A stretch of DNA of 64,000 nucleotides from DASUAS01 sp963750045 (GCA_963750045.1 CAVVPD010000004.1:62001-126000), one strand, 5' to 3'. Shown: positions 11,646-20,974, counted from the stretch's first letter. The notes: generated from the sequence alone by a model not told the origin. A program made the numbers and translations.

Positions 11646-12672
11646 CTATGACGGACCCTGCTGGAAGTCGAGGTGCTCGCCGGCTGCGAGCGGGAACTTG
11701 CACGCCACGAATCTGTCCGGGGCCGACGGCGCGCAGCTGCGGCTCGTCCTCGGCGCACTCGGCCTGTGCCTTCGGGCAGCGCGTCCGGAACCGGCAGCCG
11801 CTCGGCGGATCGATGTTGGAGGGGATCTCGCCGCCCAACACGTTGGACTCGCGGGGAAGTGAGTCGAGGTCGGGCTTCGGGATCGCGGCCAACAGCGCCG
11901 CGGTGTACGGGTGCGCCGGGCTCGCGTAGAGCTGGTCGGGCGGGCCGACCTCGCAGAGCTTGCCGAGGTACATCACCGCGACGCGGTCGCTCACGTTCTT
12001 CACCACCGCGAGGTCATGGGCGATGAAGACCATCGTGAGCTCGTACCGCTGCTTCATGTCCTCGAGCAGGTTGAGGATCTGCGCCTGGACCGACACGTCG
12101 AGCGCCGAGACCGGCTCGTCGCAGATGAGGAGCTTCGGATCGGTGATCACCGCGCGGGCGATCGAGATGCGCTGGCACTGTCCGCCGGAGAATTCGTGGG
12201 GACGACGGTCGCGCGCCGCGTCCGGGTCGAGGCCCACCGCGGCCAGCGTGGCGTCGACCTTGGCCCGGCGCGACCCGGCGTCGCCGATGTCCCAGATCTC
12301 GAGCCCCTCCGCCACGATGTCGCCGATCTTGCGGCGCGGGTTCAGCGACGAGATCGGGTCCTGGAAGATCATCTGCATCGCGGGCCGGGTCCGGCGCAGC
12401 TCCGACGGCCGCAGCTCCGTGAGCTCCACGCCGTTCAGGCGCACGCTGCCGGACGTCGGCTTGGGCAGCTGGATCACCGCCCGGCCGGTGGTGGACTTCC
12501 CACATCCCGACTCGCCGACCAGCCCGAGCGTCTCGCCGGGGGTCACGTCGAGGCTGATGCCCGAGACGGCCTTGACCTTGCCGCCGTCCACGTTGAATTC
12601 GACGACGAGGTCCTCGACCCGCAGCAGCACGTCGCCCGCGGGGCGGAGGTGGGCCTTCCCGGTGCCCGCCAT
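11646..12672 (-). CDS. dppF: Peptide ABC transporter ATP-binding protein, DppF/OppF type (C-terminal frame break)
   Basis: Cytoplasmic ATPase that powers uptake through the DppBC channel. Walker A is GESGCGKST, the signature is FSGGQCQRI, Walker B is LLICDEPVSALD, and the switch His is in IAHDLAVV. The C-terminal oligopeptide-transporter domain has CRFRTRCPKAQ, whose Cys residues in DppD/F proteins bind an iron-sulfur cluster. The frame breaks near 11718; the alternative frame continues as FVACKFPL and ends at TAG 11646-11648, the expected terminus. Its ATG overlaps the dppD stop by one base (TGATG), indicating translational coupling. About 342 residues. Confidence 0.9.
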
Positions 12673-13754
12673 CACGCGACCGCGCCGGCACCGGGGACGA
12701 TCCCGGCGGCCTCGTTGCGTTCCCGTGCGGCCGTGCCCTCGGGCGTGCCTACTGGGAACCAGCACCGGAATTCGTGCCCGGGCGTCGCGCCGGGCGTGAG
12801 CGGCGGCTGCTCCTCGAGGCAGCGGTGCTGCACGGACACGCAGCGCGCCGCGAACCGGCAGCCGCTCGGCACGTGGACGAGGTCGGGCGGGCGCCCGGGG
12901 ATCGCGGTCAACCTGGTGTGGCTGGACTCGGCGATGCTGGGGATCGAGTGCAGCAGCGCCTCGGTGTAGGGCATCTTCATGTCCGAGAAGAGCGTCGGCG
13001 TCGGTGCCTTCTCGACGACCTGGCCCGCGTACATCACGATGACGTCGTCGGCGCGACCGGCGACGACGCCGAGGTCGTGGGTGATGAGGATCAGCGCCAT
13101 GAAGCGCTCGCGTTGCTGGGCCTCGAGGACGTCGAGCACCTGGGCCTGCACGGTCACGTCGAGCGCGGTGGTGGGCTCGTCGGCGAGGAGGAGCTGCGGG
13201 CCGCACGCGAGCGCGACCGCGATGCAGACGCGTTGTCGCAACCCCCCTGACAGCTGGTGGGGGTACTCGTCCATCCGTCGTTCGGGATCGGGGATCCGCA
13301 CCGATTCCAGGAGCGAGACCGCGAGCTCCTTGGCGAACGCGCCGGTGACGTCGAGGTGGGTGTGGATGGATTCGGTGATCTGCTTGCCGACCTTCATCAC
13401 GGGGTTCAGCGACGTCATCGGATCCTGGAACACCATGCCCATCTGCGCACCCCAGTACTTGCGCATCTCCTTGGGCGTCGCCGCGCCGATCTCCTGGCCC
13501 TCGAACTTGATCGAACCGTGGCGAATGACGCCGTGCTTCGGGAGGAGTCCCATGATCGAGCGCGACAGCACGGTCTTGCCCGACCCCGACTCGCCGACGA
13601 TGCCGAGCGTGCGGCCTCGCTCGAGGGTGAACGACACGCCGTCGACCGCGCGCACGAGACCACGATCGGTGTCGAAAGAGGTCGTGACGCCGACGACCTC
13701 GAGCAGAGGAGTACCCGACGAGGCGGTGTCCGTCGGCTCTTCCACCGTGCTCAC
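12672..13754 (-). CDS. dppD: Peptide ABC transporter ATP-binding protein, DppD/OppD type
   Basis: Partner ATPase of DppF, 360 residues. Walker A is GESGSGKTV, the signature LSGGLRQRV, Walker B LLADEPTTALD, and the switch His is in LITHDLGVV. The C-terminal domain carries CRFAARCVSVQHRC, the iron-sulfur-type Cys cluster of this subfamily. GTG 13754 overlaps the dppC stop as GTGA, the usual coupling arrangement, and fixes the start. Frame intact. Confidence 0.93.
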   Translation of the reverse strand: MSTVEEPTDTASSGTPLLEVVGVTTSFDTDRGLVRAVDGVSFTLERGRTLGIVGESGSGKTVLSRSIMGLLPKHGVIRHGSIKFEGQEIGAATPKEMRKYWGAQMGMVFQDPMTSLNPVMKVGKQITESIHTHLDVTGAFAKELAVSLLESVRIPDPERRMDEYPHQLSGGLRQRVCIAVALACGPQLLLADEPTTALDVTVQAQVLDVLEAQQRERFMALILITHDLGVVAGRADDVIVMYAGQVVEKAPTPTLFSDMKMPYTEALLHSIPSIAESSHTRLTAIPGRPPDLVHVPSGCRFAARCVSVQHRCLEEQPPLTPGATPGHEFRCWFPVGTPEGTAARERNEAAGIVPGAGAVA

Positions 13755-14757
13755 AGGCCTCCCTCCCGCACGTCGAGCCTGCTGCGCACGACGTCGCCCA
13801 GCATGTTGAGCGCGAGCACCGTGAAGAAGATCATCAGCGCCGGCTCGAACACGATGTGCGGCGCTCGCTGGAGGTTGATGCGCCCGATGGCGATCATGTT
13901 GCCCCAGGTGGGTGTGTCGGTCTCGACGCTCGCCCCGAGAATGGCCAGCGTGCCCTCGGCGACGATCGCGACGGCGATCCCCGAGCAGCGCGATCGACGT
14001 CATCGCCGGCAACACGTTGGGCAGCACGTCACGCACGATGATGCGACGGTGCCGGGCGCCCTGCGCGCGGGCCGCCAGCACGAACTCGCGCTCCGACCAC
14101 GACAAGGCGCTGCGCCCGCGTGATGCGCCCGAGCACCGGGATCGACACGAAGCCCAGGGCGAGGATCAGCGCGACCTCCGGATCCAGGCCGCCGCCCTGG
14201 GTGCCCGGTTGCGTCCGCAGGACGGTGACCAGCGCCAGCGCCAGGATCACCGCGGGGATGGCGAGGAAGACATCGAGCAGCAGGCTGACGACGACGTCGA
14301 CCTTGCCCCGGAAGTAGCCGCCGAGCAGACCGAGCAGGCCGCCGACGGCGAAGCCGATGAGCACGCTCACCGTCGCGACCAACAACGTCGTGCGGCCCCC
14401 CCAGATCAGGCACGAGAGCATGTCGCGACCGTTGAAGTCGCCCCCGAGGAGGTGACCGGGGGCGGTGCCGGCGTCGGCCAGCGGACCCCGCCGGGCGATC
14501 TCGGTGATGCTCGCCTTCGGGTCGTCGAGCGGCAAGACGGGCGCGAGGACGGCGAGGCCGACGACGAGGGCGATCCACGCGATCGACAGCCAGGCGGCGA
14601 AGCCGAGTCCGTGCTTGTGGGCCGGGCGCGTCTCGGGGCCCATCTCGACCGCGGCGATCTGGACGGTCCCGGCGTCGACCGGGCGGCCCTCGACCGCTTC
14701 GCCCACGAACCCGCGCAGCGGGTCGGCCTCGGGTGCTTCCGGGTCAGGCCCGGGCAC
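13751..14757 (-). CDS. dppC: Peptide ABC transporter permease, DppC/OppC type (two frame breaks)
   Basis: Inner-membrane half of the peptide channel. It has an extended cytoplasmic N-terminus, then a first membrane helix (FAAWLSIAWIALVVGLAVLA) and the DppC periplasmic region. The conserved EAA-loop sequence is split: the frame breaks near 14107 (resuming as SWSEREFVLAARAQGA) and again near 13985 at a GGGG run (resuming as IAVAIVAEGTLAILG). Both segments belong to the same BPD_transp_1 domain, so the gene is probably intact in the organism. GTG 14757 overlaps the dppB stop by 14 bp. The C-terminus NMLGDVVRSRLDVREGGL is typical. Confidence 0.87.
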
Positions 14758-15736
14758 GACGGATCCTCGGGTCGAGCACGACGTAGAGCGAGTCGATGGT
14801 GAAGTTGATGAGCACGTAGCCGATCGCGATGATCGCGATGTAGCTCTGCAGCTCGACGATCTGGCGCGCGTTGATGGCCTGGTAGATGAGCGTGCCGATC
14901 CCGGGGATGCCGAAGATCACCTCGACCGCGACCGCGCCGCCGATCAGGGTGCCGAAGTTGAGCCCGGCGACCGTGAGCAGCGTGAGACTCGACGGGCGCA
15001 GCGCGTGGCGCCAGAGGATCCGCTTGTCGGACAGGCCCTTGGCCCGGGCCATCGTGATGTAGTTCTCCTGCAACGTGGCGATCATGTCGCTGCGCAAGAG
15101 GCGCATGTAGACGGCGATCAGCCCGGCGGCGAGGGAGATCGCGGGCAGGAGCATGGTGGCGAAGTGCTTGCCCAGGTCACCGGCGGGCTGGCCGAACACG
15201 GGCTCGAGCCATCCCGGCTCGTACCCCGTGACCGGGATCTGGCCGAGGAAGGGGAGGTCGGGTTTCCACTTCACCCCGACCCAGTACGCGAGCGCGAGCG
15301 CCAGCACGAAGCTCGGGAGCGCGAGCAGCGCGAACGCGCCGGTGTTCACGGCCCGGTCCGCCTTGGTGCCGACCTTGTACGCGGTGAACACGCCGAGCGG
15401 GATGGCCACGACGAGCGCGATGAGCTGCGCGTAGAGCATGAGCTGGAGCGACACGGGCAGCGCGGCCGCCACCTTGTCGGACACCTCGGTGTTCGACTGG
15501 TAGTCCTTCCCGAGGTCCCCTTGGGCGAGGTTGCCGAGCCATGTCGCGTACTGCTCGATGAAGGGCTTGTCGAGGCCGGTCTCGGCCCGGAACTTCGCCT
15601 TCTGCGCGGCGGTCCCGTAGGGGATCACCGCGTCGGCGGCGTCACCGGGGAACAGCCGGAGGAGCGCGAACGCGAACAGCGTCGAGAGTATGACCACCAG
15701 GACGAGCTGCAGGAGCCGCCGGGCGATCATCCCCAT
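14744..15736 (-). CDS. dppB: Peptide ABC transporter permease, DppB/OppB type
   Basis: A 330-residue inner-membrane permease. It begins with the classic DppB N-terminal helix (ARRLLQLVLVVILSTLFAFAL) followed by LRLFPGDAADAVIP. Five further membrane segments follow, with the EAA loop at ARAKGLSDKRILWRHALRPS. It pairs with DppC to form the translocation path. Starts 9 bp downstream of the dppA stop. Frame intact. Confidence 0.94.
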   Translation of the reverse strand: MGMIARRLLQLVLVVILSTLFAFALLRLFPGDAADAVIPYGTAAQKAKFRAETGLDKPFIEQYATWLGNLAQGDLGKDYQSNTEVSDKVAAALPVSLQLMLYAQLIALVVAIPLGVFTAYKVGTKADRAVNTGAFALLALPSFVLALALAYWVGVKWKPDLPFLGQIPVTGYEPGWLEPVFGQPAGDLGKHFATMLLPAISLAAGLIAVYMRLLRSDMIATLQENYITMARAKGLSDKRILWRHALRPSSLTLLTVAGLNFGTLIGGAVAVEVIFGIPGIGTLIYQAINARQIVELQSYIAIIAIGYVLINFTIDSLYVVLDPRIRRARA

Positions 15737-15745
15737 GGTCGAGGT

Positions 15746-17362
15746 CTACTTCGTGACGGAGATACCGAGCAAGGGTTCGCGGCCGTAGAGGAGCACGGCC
15801 GGCTTCCCGCCGCCGTCGGGGAGCGGCGGACCGGCGAGGCCCTGCAGGTTCTGCTTCGACGCCACGACCCAGTCCGCGTAGTAGGCCCAGACGTTGTAGA
15901 CCTGCGACGCGAACCGCTTGTTGACGTCCGTGTAGATCTGCTTGCGCTTGGCCGCGTTGGTCTCGGTGCGACCCTGGTCGAGCAGCCCCTGGAGCGTCGG
16001 GTCGTTGAATTTGCCGAAGTTGAGCGTCGAGCCGGTGTCCCACCAGTAGTACTGCGCGTCGGGATCGTCACCGGGGTGTTGGCGCCACAGCAGGATGCTG
16101 AAGTTGCCGCCGACCGCGGCGAGCACGAACGCGGTCTGGTCGTCCTGCTTCAGCGTGCCGTCGATGCCGGCCTTGGCCAGCTGCTGCTTGATGAGCTCGG
16201 CTTCGGCGGTGTTCGCCGGGTCGTCGGTGTGTTCCAGCACCACGCTGAACTCGCCGCCGTGCGCGGCCTTGTACGCCGAGGCCAGCTTCTTCGCTTGCTT
16301 GAGGTTGTACTTGGGGAAGCCCGGGTCCTTGACGTACCCGATCACCTTCGTGTCGAAGGGCCCGTTGGCGACGCGGTAGGCGCCGGCGTTGCGGATCTGG
16401 TTGATCTGTTCGCGGTCGATGGCCATCGCCACTGCCTTGCGGGCGTTCAGGTCGTCGAGTGGAGGCTTCGCCGCGTTCAGGAGGTAGTAGCGGACCTCGC
16501 TGCGGCCGGGCGGCTGCTGCAGCAGGTTGAACTTGGACGTCAGCTGGTGCAGCGCGTCGACCTGCTGGCCGTCGGACGTGTGGATGATGTCGAGCTGACC
16601 GCCCTGGAGGCCGTTGACGCGCTGCACGGCCTCGGCGACCGGCTTGAACGTGATCTGGTCGAGGTAGGGGAGCCGGGTGCCCTTGGCGTCCTTCTGCCAG
16701 TAGTCGGGATTCTTGTCGACGACGAGCTCCTGGTTGACCGTCCAGTGGTCGAGCTTGAACGGTCCCGTGCCGATGAGGTCGCTGGCGCAGTCGGCGCTGG
16801 CGAGCTGCGCCGGCGCTTCGATGAGGAAGCGGCCGTCGAGGTAGAGGTACCAGGGGAACTCGGGCCACGGCCGCCCGGTGGTGACGGTGACCTCCTGGGG
16901 CCCGGTCGCGGTGACGTTCGTGACGTCCTGCAACGCCGCGCCGATCAGCGTGCTCTTGCGGTACGCGTCGAAGTTCTGGACCAGGGCATCGGCGTTCAGC
17001 GGTGTGCCGTCGTGGAAGTTGATGCCGTCGCGGAGGGTGATCTTCCATTCGGTGTAGTCGGCGTTGGGGGTGACCGACTTCGCGAGGTAGGGCACCATCT
17101 TGTTCTTCGAGTTGGGCACCATGAGGGTGTCGTAGATCGCCGCGCCGACCTCGATCCCGGAGATCGCGAGCCGCGCCGTCGGCGGGCACCAGCCCCCGCC
17201 GGTCTCGGCCTCGAGCCCGTAGGTGACCGAACCGCCGGGCTTGGGGGAGGTCGCGGCGGATGCCGGTGGCGCCCCGCCGATCCCGACCAGCATCGCGGTC
17301 GCGCTGGCGATCGCGAGCCCGGTTGCACCGATCCTGCTGCGCAGTGTCGTGCGAAGCTTCAC
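15746..17362 (-). CDS. dppA: Extracellular peptide-binding protein of the ABC transporter (SBP family 5)
   Basis: Solute receptor, 538 residues, which delivers peptides to DppBCDF. A signal peptide of about 36 residues ends PPASAA with an AxA-type site and no lipobox Cys, so it may be secreted or held by the transporter rather than lipidated. The family-5 signature region reads AKSVTPNADYTEWKITLRDG followed by FHDGTPLNADALVQNF. First gene of the operon; its GTG start lies 58 bp from the divergent arfB start. TAGCTT on the minus strand at 17390-17395 is a possible -10 element with a leader of about 30 nt. Substrate could be di- or oligopeptides; nickel or heme binding cannot be excluded. Confidence 0.92.
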   Translation of the reverse strand: MKLRTTLRSRIGATGLAIASATAMLVGIGGAPPASAATSPKPGGSVTYGLEAETGGGWCPPTARLAISGIEVGAAIYDTLMVPNSKNKMVPYLAKSVTPNADYTEWKITLRDGINFHDGTPLNADALVQNFDAYRKSTLIGAALQDVTNVTATGPQEVTVTTGRPWPEFPWYLYLDGRFLIEAPAQLASADCASDLIGTGPFKLDHWTVNQELVVDKNPDYWQKDAKGTRLPYLDQITFKPVAEAVQRVNGLQGGQLDIIHTSDGQQVDALHQLTSKFNLLQQPPGRSEVRYYLLNAAKPPLDDLNARKAVAMAIDREQINQIRNAGAYRVANGPFDTKVIGYVKDPGFPKYNLKQAKKLASAYKAAHGGEFSVVLEHTDDPANTAEAELIKQQLAKAGIDGTLKQDDQTAFVLAAVGGNFSILLWRQHPGDDPDAQYYWWDTGSTLNFGKFNDPTLQGLLDQGRTETNAAKRKQIYTDVNKRFASQVYNVWAYYADWVVASKQNLQGLAGPPLPDGGGKPAVLLYGREPLLGISVTK

Positions 17363-17420
17363 TCGTCGGCCCCCCGGGCTCGGCCCATCCGAAAGCTACC
17401 GGGCAGTACCCTACCGGAGC

Positions 17421-17882
17421 GTGGCTGCACACCCGTCGCGCCCGGCTGCCGGCGAGGCCGGCGACGACGGGGCCGGGCGGTTGCACGTCACGCCCACGTG
17501 CGTGATCCGTCTCGACGAGCTCGAGTGGCGCACGACCGGATCGGGCGGGCCCGGGGGCCAGCACGCGAACACGTCGGACACGCGCGTCGAGGTGCGCTTC
17601 CCGGTGGCGACCTCGTCGTCGCTCGGGCCCCGCCAACGCGCGAGGCTGCTGGAGAAGCTGGGGCCGGTCGTCCGGGCGACGGCGTCGGACTCGCGGTCGC
17701 AGGCCCGCAACCGCGAGGTCGCGCTCGAGCGCCTCCGGGCGCGGTTGGCCGAGGGACTGCACGTCGAGAAGCCGCGCCGGGCGACCCGGCCGAGCCGGTC
17801 GGCCAAGCAGGCCCGCCTCGATTCGAAGCGCCACCAGTCCCGGCGCAAGCAGGAGCGACGACGCCCCGGCCACGAGGACTGA
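17421..17882 (+). CDS. arfB: Alternative ribosome-rescue peptidyl-tRNA hydrolase ArfB (YaeJ-like)
   Basis: Small RF-1-domain protein of 153 residues that rescues ribosomes stalled without a stop codon. The GGQ loop reads GSGGPGGQHANTSDTRVE, with the Gln that positions water for peptidyl-tRNA hydrolysis. The C-terminal tail is strongly basic (RSAKQARLDSKRHQSRRKQE), as needed to enter the empty mRNA channel, and there is no codon-recognition domain, so it is not a release factor. GTG 17421 is preceded by TACCCT at 17407-17412 and by GGAG. Divergent from the dpp operon. Confidence 0.92.
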   Translation: MAAHPSRPAAGEAGDDGAGRLHVTPTCVIRLDELEWRTTGSGGPGGQHANTSDTRVEVRFPVATSSSLGPRQRARLLEKLGPVVRATASDSRSQARNREVALERLRARLAEGLHVEKPRRATRPSRSAKQARLDSKRHQSRRKQERRRPGHED

Positions 17883-17923
17883 GCGCAGGGAGCGCACCTC
17901 GCCATCTGCCAAGCTGCACGCCG

Positions 17924-19018
17924 ATGGACGTCTTCACCAAGGTCCTCTGGTTCGTGCTCGGCGTCGGCGTCCTCCTCCTCGTGATCGACTCCGCACTGCG
18001 TACGTTCGTGCTTCCCCGCGGCGCGACCCCGATCGTCACGCGGGGGGTCTTCGTCGGTCTGCGCTCGGTGTTCAACGTTTTCGCCCGGAGTGCCCGCTCC
18101 TACGACGGCCGCGACTCGGTGATGGCGCTCTACGGCCCCGTCGGCCTCCTGACCCTCCCGGGCGTCTGGATGGTCATGGTGCTCGGCGCGTTCACCGCCA
18201 TGTTCCACGCGGTCGGTGTGCGGGGGTTCGAGCGGGCGTTCGAGTTGAGCGGATCGTCGATCTTCACCCTGGGTTTCGTTCGCCCGCACGACCTCCCCAC
18301 GAACATCCTCGCCTTCCTCGAGGCGGCGACGGGTTTGGCGCTCCTGGGTCTCCTCATCGCCTACCTCCCGACGATCTACGCCGCGTTCTCCAGGCGCGAG
18401 GTGCAGGTCGCGCAGCTCGAGGTACGGGCCGGTGACCCGCCGGCGGGCGCGCGCGTGCTCGTGCAGGCCAAGCAGATGGAGCGCTTCCACCTGCTCGACG
18501 ACTTCTGGCGCACGTGGCAGCTGTGGTTCACCGAGCTCGAAGAGACCCACACGTCGCTCGGCGTGCTGAGCTTCTTCCGGTCGCCGGTCGGGCACCGCTC
18601 CTGGGTCACCGCGAGCGGTGCGGTGCTCGACGCCGCGTCGTTGCGCCTCGCCGCGGTCGACCTCCCGTTCGACCCCGAGGCCGGGATCTGTGTCCGGGCC
18701 GGGTTCTTCGCGCTGCGCGCCGTCGCCGACCACTTCGGCCTCCCGTTCGACGCCGACCCCGCGCCCACCGACCCGGTCAGCATCACGCGGGACGAATTCC
18801 TCGAGGCGTGCGACGACCTCGTCGCCGCCGGCATCCCCGTTCGCGCCGACCGCGAGGCCGCATGGCTCGACTTCGCGGGGTGGCGGGTGAACTACGACCT
18901 CCCGCTGGTCGGGCTGGCCGGGTTCGTGATGGCCCCCTACGCACCGTGGTCGTCGGACCGGTCACTGCGGTTCCAGCGGGCCCGTCTGCGGGTCGGGCGG
19001 CGCCGTTGGGGCTCCTAG
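17924..19018 (+). CDS. Ion channel-like membrane protein with a TLGF pore motif
   Basis: A 364-residue protein. Hydrophobic segments lie at residues ~6-29, ~70-95 and ~126-152, and between the last two sits a pore-helix-like stretch, LSGSSIFTLGFVRP (residues ~108-121). TLGF occupies the place of the TVGYG selectivity filter of K+ channels. The C-terminal ~210 residues are soluble and without a motif I recognise, including a heptad-like patch around QAKQMERFHLLDDFW. I read it as a member of the ion-channel-2 fold with an atypical filter; potassium selectivity is doubtful. Its TAG and the stop of the convergent PIG-L gene share the four bases CTAG (19015-19018). Confidence 0.6.
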   Translation: MDVFTKVLWFVLGVGVLLLVIDSALRTFVLPRGATPIVTRGVFVGLRSVFNVFARSARSYDGRDSVMALYGPVGLLTLPGVWMVMVLGAFTAMFHAVGVRGFERAFELSGSSIFTLGFVRPHDLPTNILAFLEAATGLALLGLLIAYLPTIYAAFSRREVQVAQLEVRAGDPPAGARVLVQAKQMERFHLLDDFWRTWQLWFTELEETHTSLGVLSFFRSPVGHRSWVTASGAVLDAASLRLAAVDLPFDPEAGICVRAGFFALRAVADHFGLPFDADPAPTDPVSITRDEFLEACDDLVAAGIPVRADREAAWLDFAGWRVNYDLPLVGLAGFVMAPYAPWSSDRSLRFQRARLRVGRRRWGS

Positions 19019-19800
19019 AAGAGCCAGGTCTCGGGCTCGGCCGGGGTCTCGTCGAGGCGGATGTACCACTCGGAGCCCGAACGCGATCCGGAACGCGTCG
19101 GGCGCCAGGGCGAGGAAGAAGGACTCGGCGGGGATCTGGCTGGCGTGCACCGCCATGGCCGCGCGCTTGCGGTCGAGCACCGACGACACGTCGACCCGGG
19201 CGGTGATGAGCGCGTCCGCGACGCCGAGGTCGAACGTCTCCGGGTCGGGCGCCTCCACGCCCTCGGGCACGTCGTCGCCCATCGCCGCCGCCAGGCCGAG
19301 GTAGTGCTCGCGGCTCACGGTGGCCGCGTAGACGCGGGGGGTGCCGGCGAGCGCCGCGGCACGGCGGCCCACGTGATGCACCTGGATGTGGTCGGGGTGC
19401 CCGTACGCCGCCGCGGCTCGTCGTAGACGGTGAGTGCCTCGGCGCCCTCGTCGCGCAGGATCCCGGCGAGGCGCGCCGCCGCCTCTTCGACGTCGGCGTC
19501 CACGAACGCACCGGGCGCGTCGTTGGTGGGCTCACCGGCCATTCCCGAGTCGTGGTACCCGAGGAACTCGACGCGGGACACGCCGAGGATCTCGGCGGCT
19601 CGTCGGGCCTCGTGCTCGCGCCGGTCGGCGAGGAGCTCGTCCGCCGCGAGGACACCCTCGGCGACCTCGCCGAGATCCCCACGGGTCGCGAACACGAGCA
19701 CCACGCGATGCCCGGCGTCGGCCGCGAGCCGCAGCGTGCCGCCGACCAGGATGGCTTCGTCGTCGGGATGCGCGTGGAACGAGACGAGCGTGCCGGGCAT
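19015..19800 (-). CDS. PIG-L/LmbE family N-deacetylase, MshB/Mca-like (two frame breaks)
   Basis: Zinc-dependent deacetylase fold. The metal and catalytic motif is HAHPDDEA near the N-terminus, followed by FATRGDLGEVAE; the third ligand region is GHPDHIQVHH. In actinobacteria such proteins include MshB and Mca of mycothiol metabolism, and the C-terminal AMAVHASQIPAESFFLA followed by FGSEWYIRL fits that branch. Frames break near 19415 and near 19080. ATG 19800 is chosen because the HAHPDD motif then falls at the expected distance. The start faces the cold-shock gene across a 129-bp region holding a symmetric divergent promoter. About 262 residues after repair. Confidence 0.8.
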
Positions 19801-19832
19801 CCCCAGATCGTCGCACACGCGGCCGGCGGGAG

Positions 19833-19863
19833 CGGTAGCAGGTGTCGCACAGTGCTGCTACCG
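19833..19863. promoter_or_regulatory. Symmetric divergent promoter within a 9-bp inverted repeat
   Basis: CGGTAGCAG (19833-19841) and CTGCTACCG (19855-19863) are perfect inverted copies around a 13-bp centre. Read outward, each arm carries an extended -10-like TGCTACCG: TACCGT at 19859-19864 towards the cold-shock gene and TACCGC (complement of 19832-19837) towards the PIG-L gene. The identical arms could also be an operator controlling both genes. Confidence 0.5.
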
Positions 19864-19929
19864 TTCCCCGGCAATCGGGGTGAGACACGTGCCGCGACAC
19901 GGGCACAGCAAGCAAGAGGGAGCAAGGCG

Positions 19930-20130
19930 TTGGCAGCAGGCAGCGTGAAATGGTTCAACGCGGAGAAGGGCTACGGCTTCATCTCCCGTGAGGACGGACC
20001 TGACGTGTTCGTGCACTTCTCCGCCATCCAGGGCACCGGATACCGCACCCTGGAAGAGGGCCAGCGCGTCGAGTTCGACGTCGGCCCCGGCCGCAAGGGC
20101 GAAGAGGCGCAGAACGTCCGCGTCGTCTGA
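19930..20130 (+). CDS. Cold-shock domain protein (CspA family)
   Basis: A 66-residue OB-fold RNA/ssDNA-binding protein. RNP1 is KGYGFISRE and RNP2 is VFVHFSAI; the opening GSVKWFNAEKG is diagnostic. It acts as an RNA chaperone. The only sensible start is TTG 19930, giving LAAGSVKWF, with a GAGGGAG ribosome binding site just upstream. A leader of roughly 60 nt from the -10 at 19859-19864 leaves room for the post-transcriptional control common in csp genes. A pair of hairpins follows the stop. Confidence 0.94.
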   Translation: MAAGSVKWFNAEKGYGFISREDGPDVFVHFSAIQGTGYRTLEEGQRVEFDVGPGRKGEEAQNVRVV

Positions 20131-20135
20131 CGCGA

Positions 20136-20166
20136 CCCGCGCGGTGCGCGGGCCCGCTCAGGCGGG
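20136..20166. terminator. Double-hairpin terminator candidate between csp and the HAD gene
   Basis: First stem CCCGCGC (20136-20142)/GCGCGGG (20146-20152) with loop GGT, starting 5 bp after the csp stop. Second stem CCCGC (20153-20157)/GCGGG (20162-20166), overlapping the HAD stop codon. No T tract, as often in GC-rich actinobacteria. Placed to end both convergent genes. Confidence 0.5.
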
Positions 20167-20870
20167 TTCGACGAGTGGGAGCACGCCGGTGAGGTCGCGG
20201 ATGCCGCGCGACCGGCAATCGACCGGCTCCGGCCGGAAGGGTCGCGTCGGGCCAGTGACCGTCACGCTCGAGGTAGACCGGCGTCATGCCCGCGGCGAGC
20301 GGACCTTCGACGTCGGGACCCCACGTGTCGCCGACGAACAGCACCTCGCCGGCCGAGAGCCCGGCCCGGGCGAGCGTGTAGTCGTAGATCTGCGGGTGTG
20401 GCTTGCGCGAGCCTGCCCAGGCCGACGACACCAGCACGTCCAGCAGGCCGTCGAGTCCCGCCTCCGCGACCGCGGGCTCGAGGTCCCAGTCCCAGTTCGA
20501 GCACACGACCAGCATGAGGTTCCGGGCGCGCAGCTCGCGCGAGCACCCCGGGCACCTCGGCGTAGGCCTCGAGGACCCGCTCGGCCCGCCCGGCCTGGAG
20601 ATCCGCGAGGATCCGATCGTGTTCGCCGGGATGGACGTCGGCCTGGTGCAGCAGCGCGACGAGTCGATCCTGCTGCCAGGCGACGTAGTGCTCCCGACTC
20701 CGGGACTGCTCGCGGTGCTCCTTGCCGTCGATGTCGCCGCTCCACCAGACCTCGTGGAGGTGGTCGGGAAGCGTGTGTCCACGGCGGGAGAGGATCTCGT
20801 CGAGGCCGACCGAGGCGGTGGCTCGGGCGAGGGTACCGAAGAAGTCGAGGAGCACGGCCCGGGGCGCCAT
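20158..20870 (-). CDS. HAD-superfamily hydrolase (two frame breaks)
   Basis: Haloacid-dehalogenase-fold hydrolase, usually a small-metabolite phosphatase. Motif I is LLDFFGTLA with the nucleophile and acid Asp pattern DxxGT; motif II is VVCSNWDWDL with its Ser; motif III Lys is in SRKPHPQIY; motif IV is FVGDTWGPDVEG. The cap between motifs I and II is helical. Frames break near 20530, where restoring CG gives GVLARELRARNLM, and near 20205, after which the frame ends SRGIRDLTGVLPLVEPA. About 237 residues. Substrate unknown. Divergent from the response regulator. Confidence 0.8.
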
Positions 20871-20974
20871 CGACCGAGTTTCGCGCGGGGGGGTGGTCGG
20901 GGAGGGAAGCCGAGCGTGCATCGGGGCCGCCCGTGATCCGGCTCCCGGTCCCACCCCCGCGTAGCCTCTGGATC

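Noticed and set aside
14465..19018. A 1517-codon open frame on the plus strand across the dpp operon
   Set aside because: It lies antisense to five clear transporter genes and only its last 364 codons match a real protein; long spurious frames are expected at this GC content.
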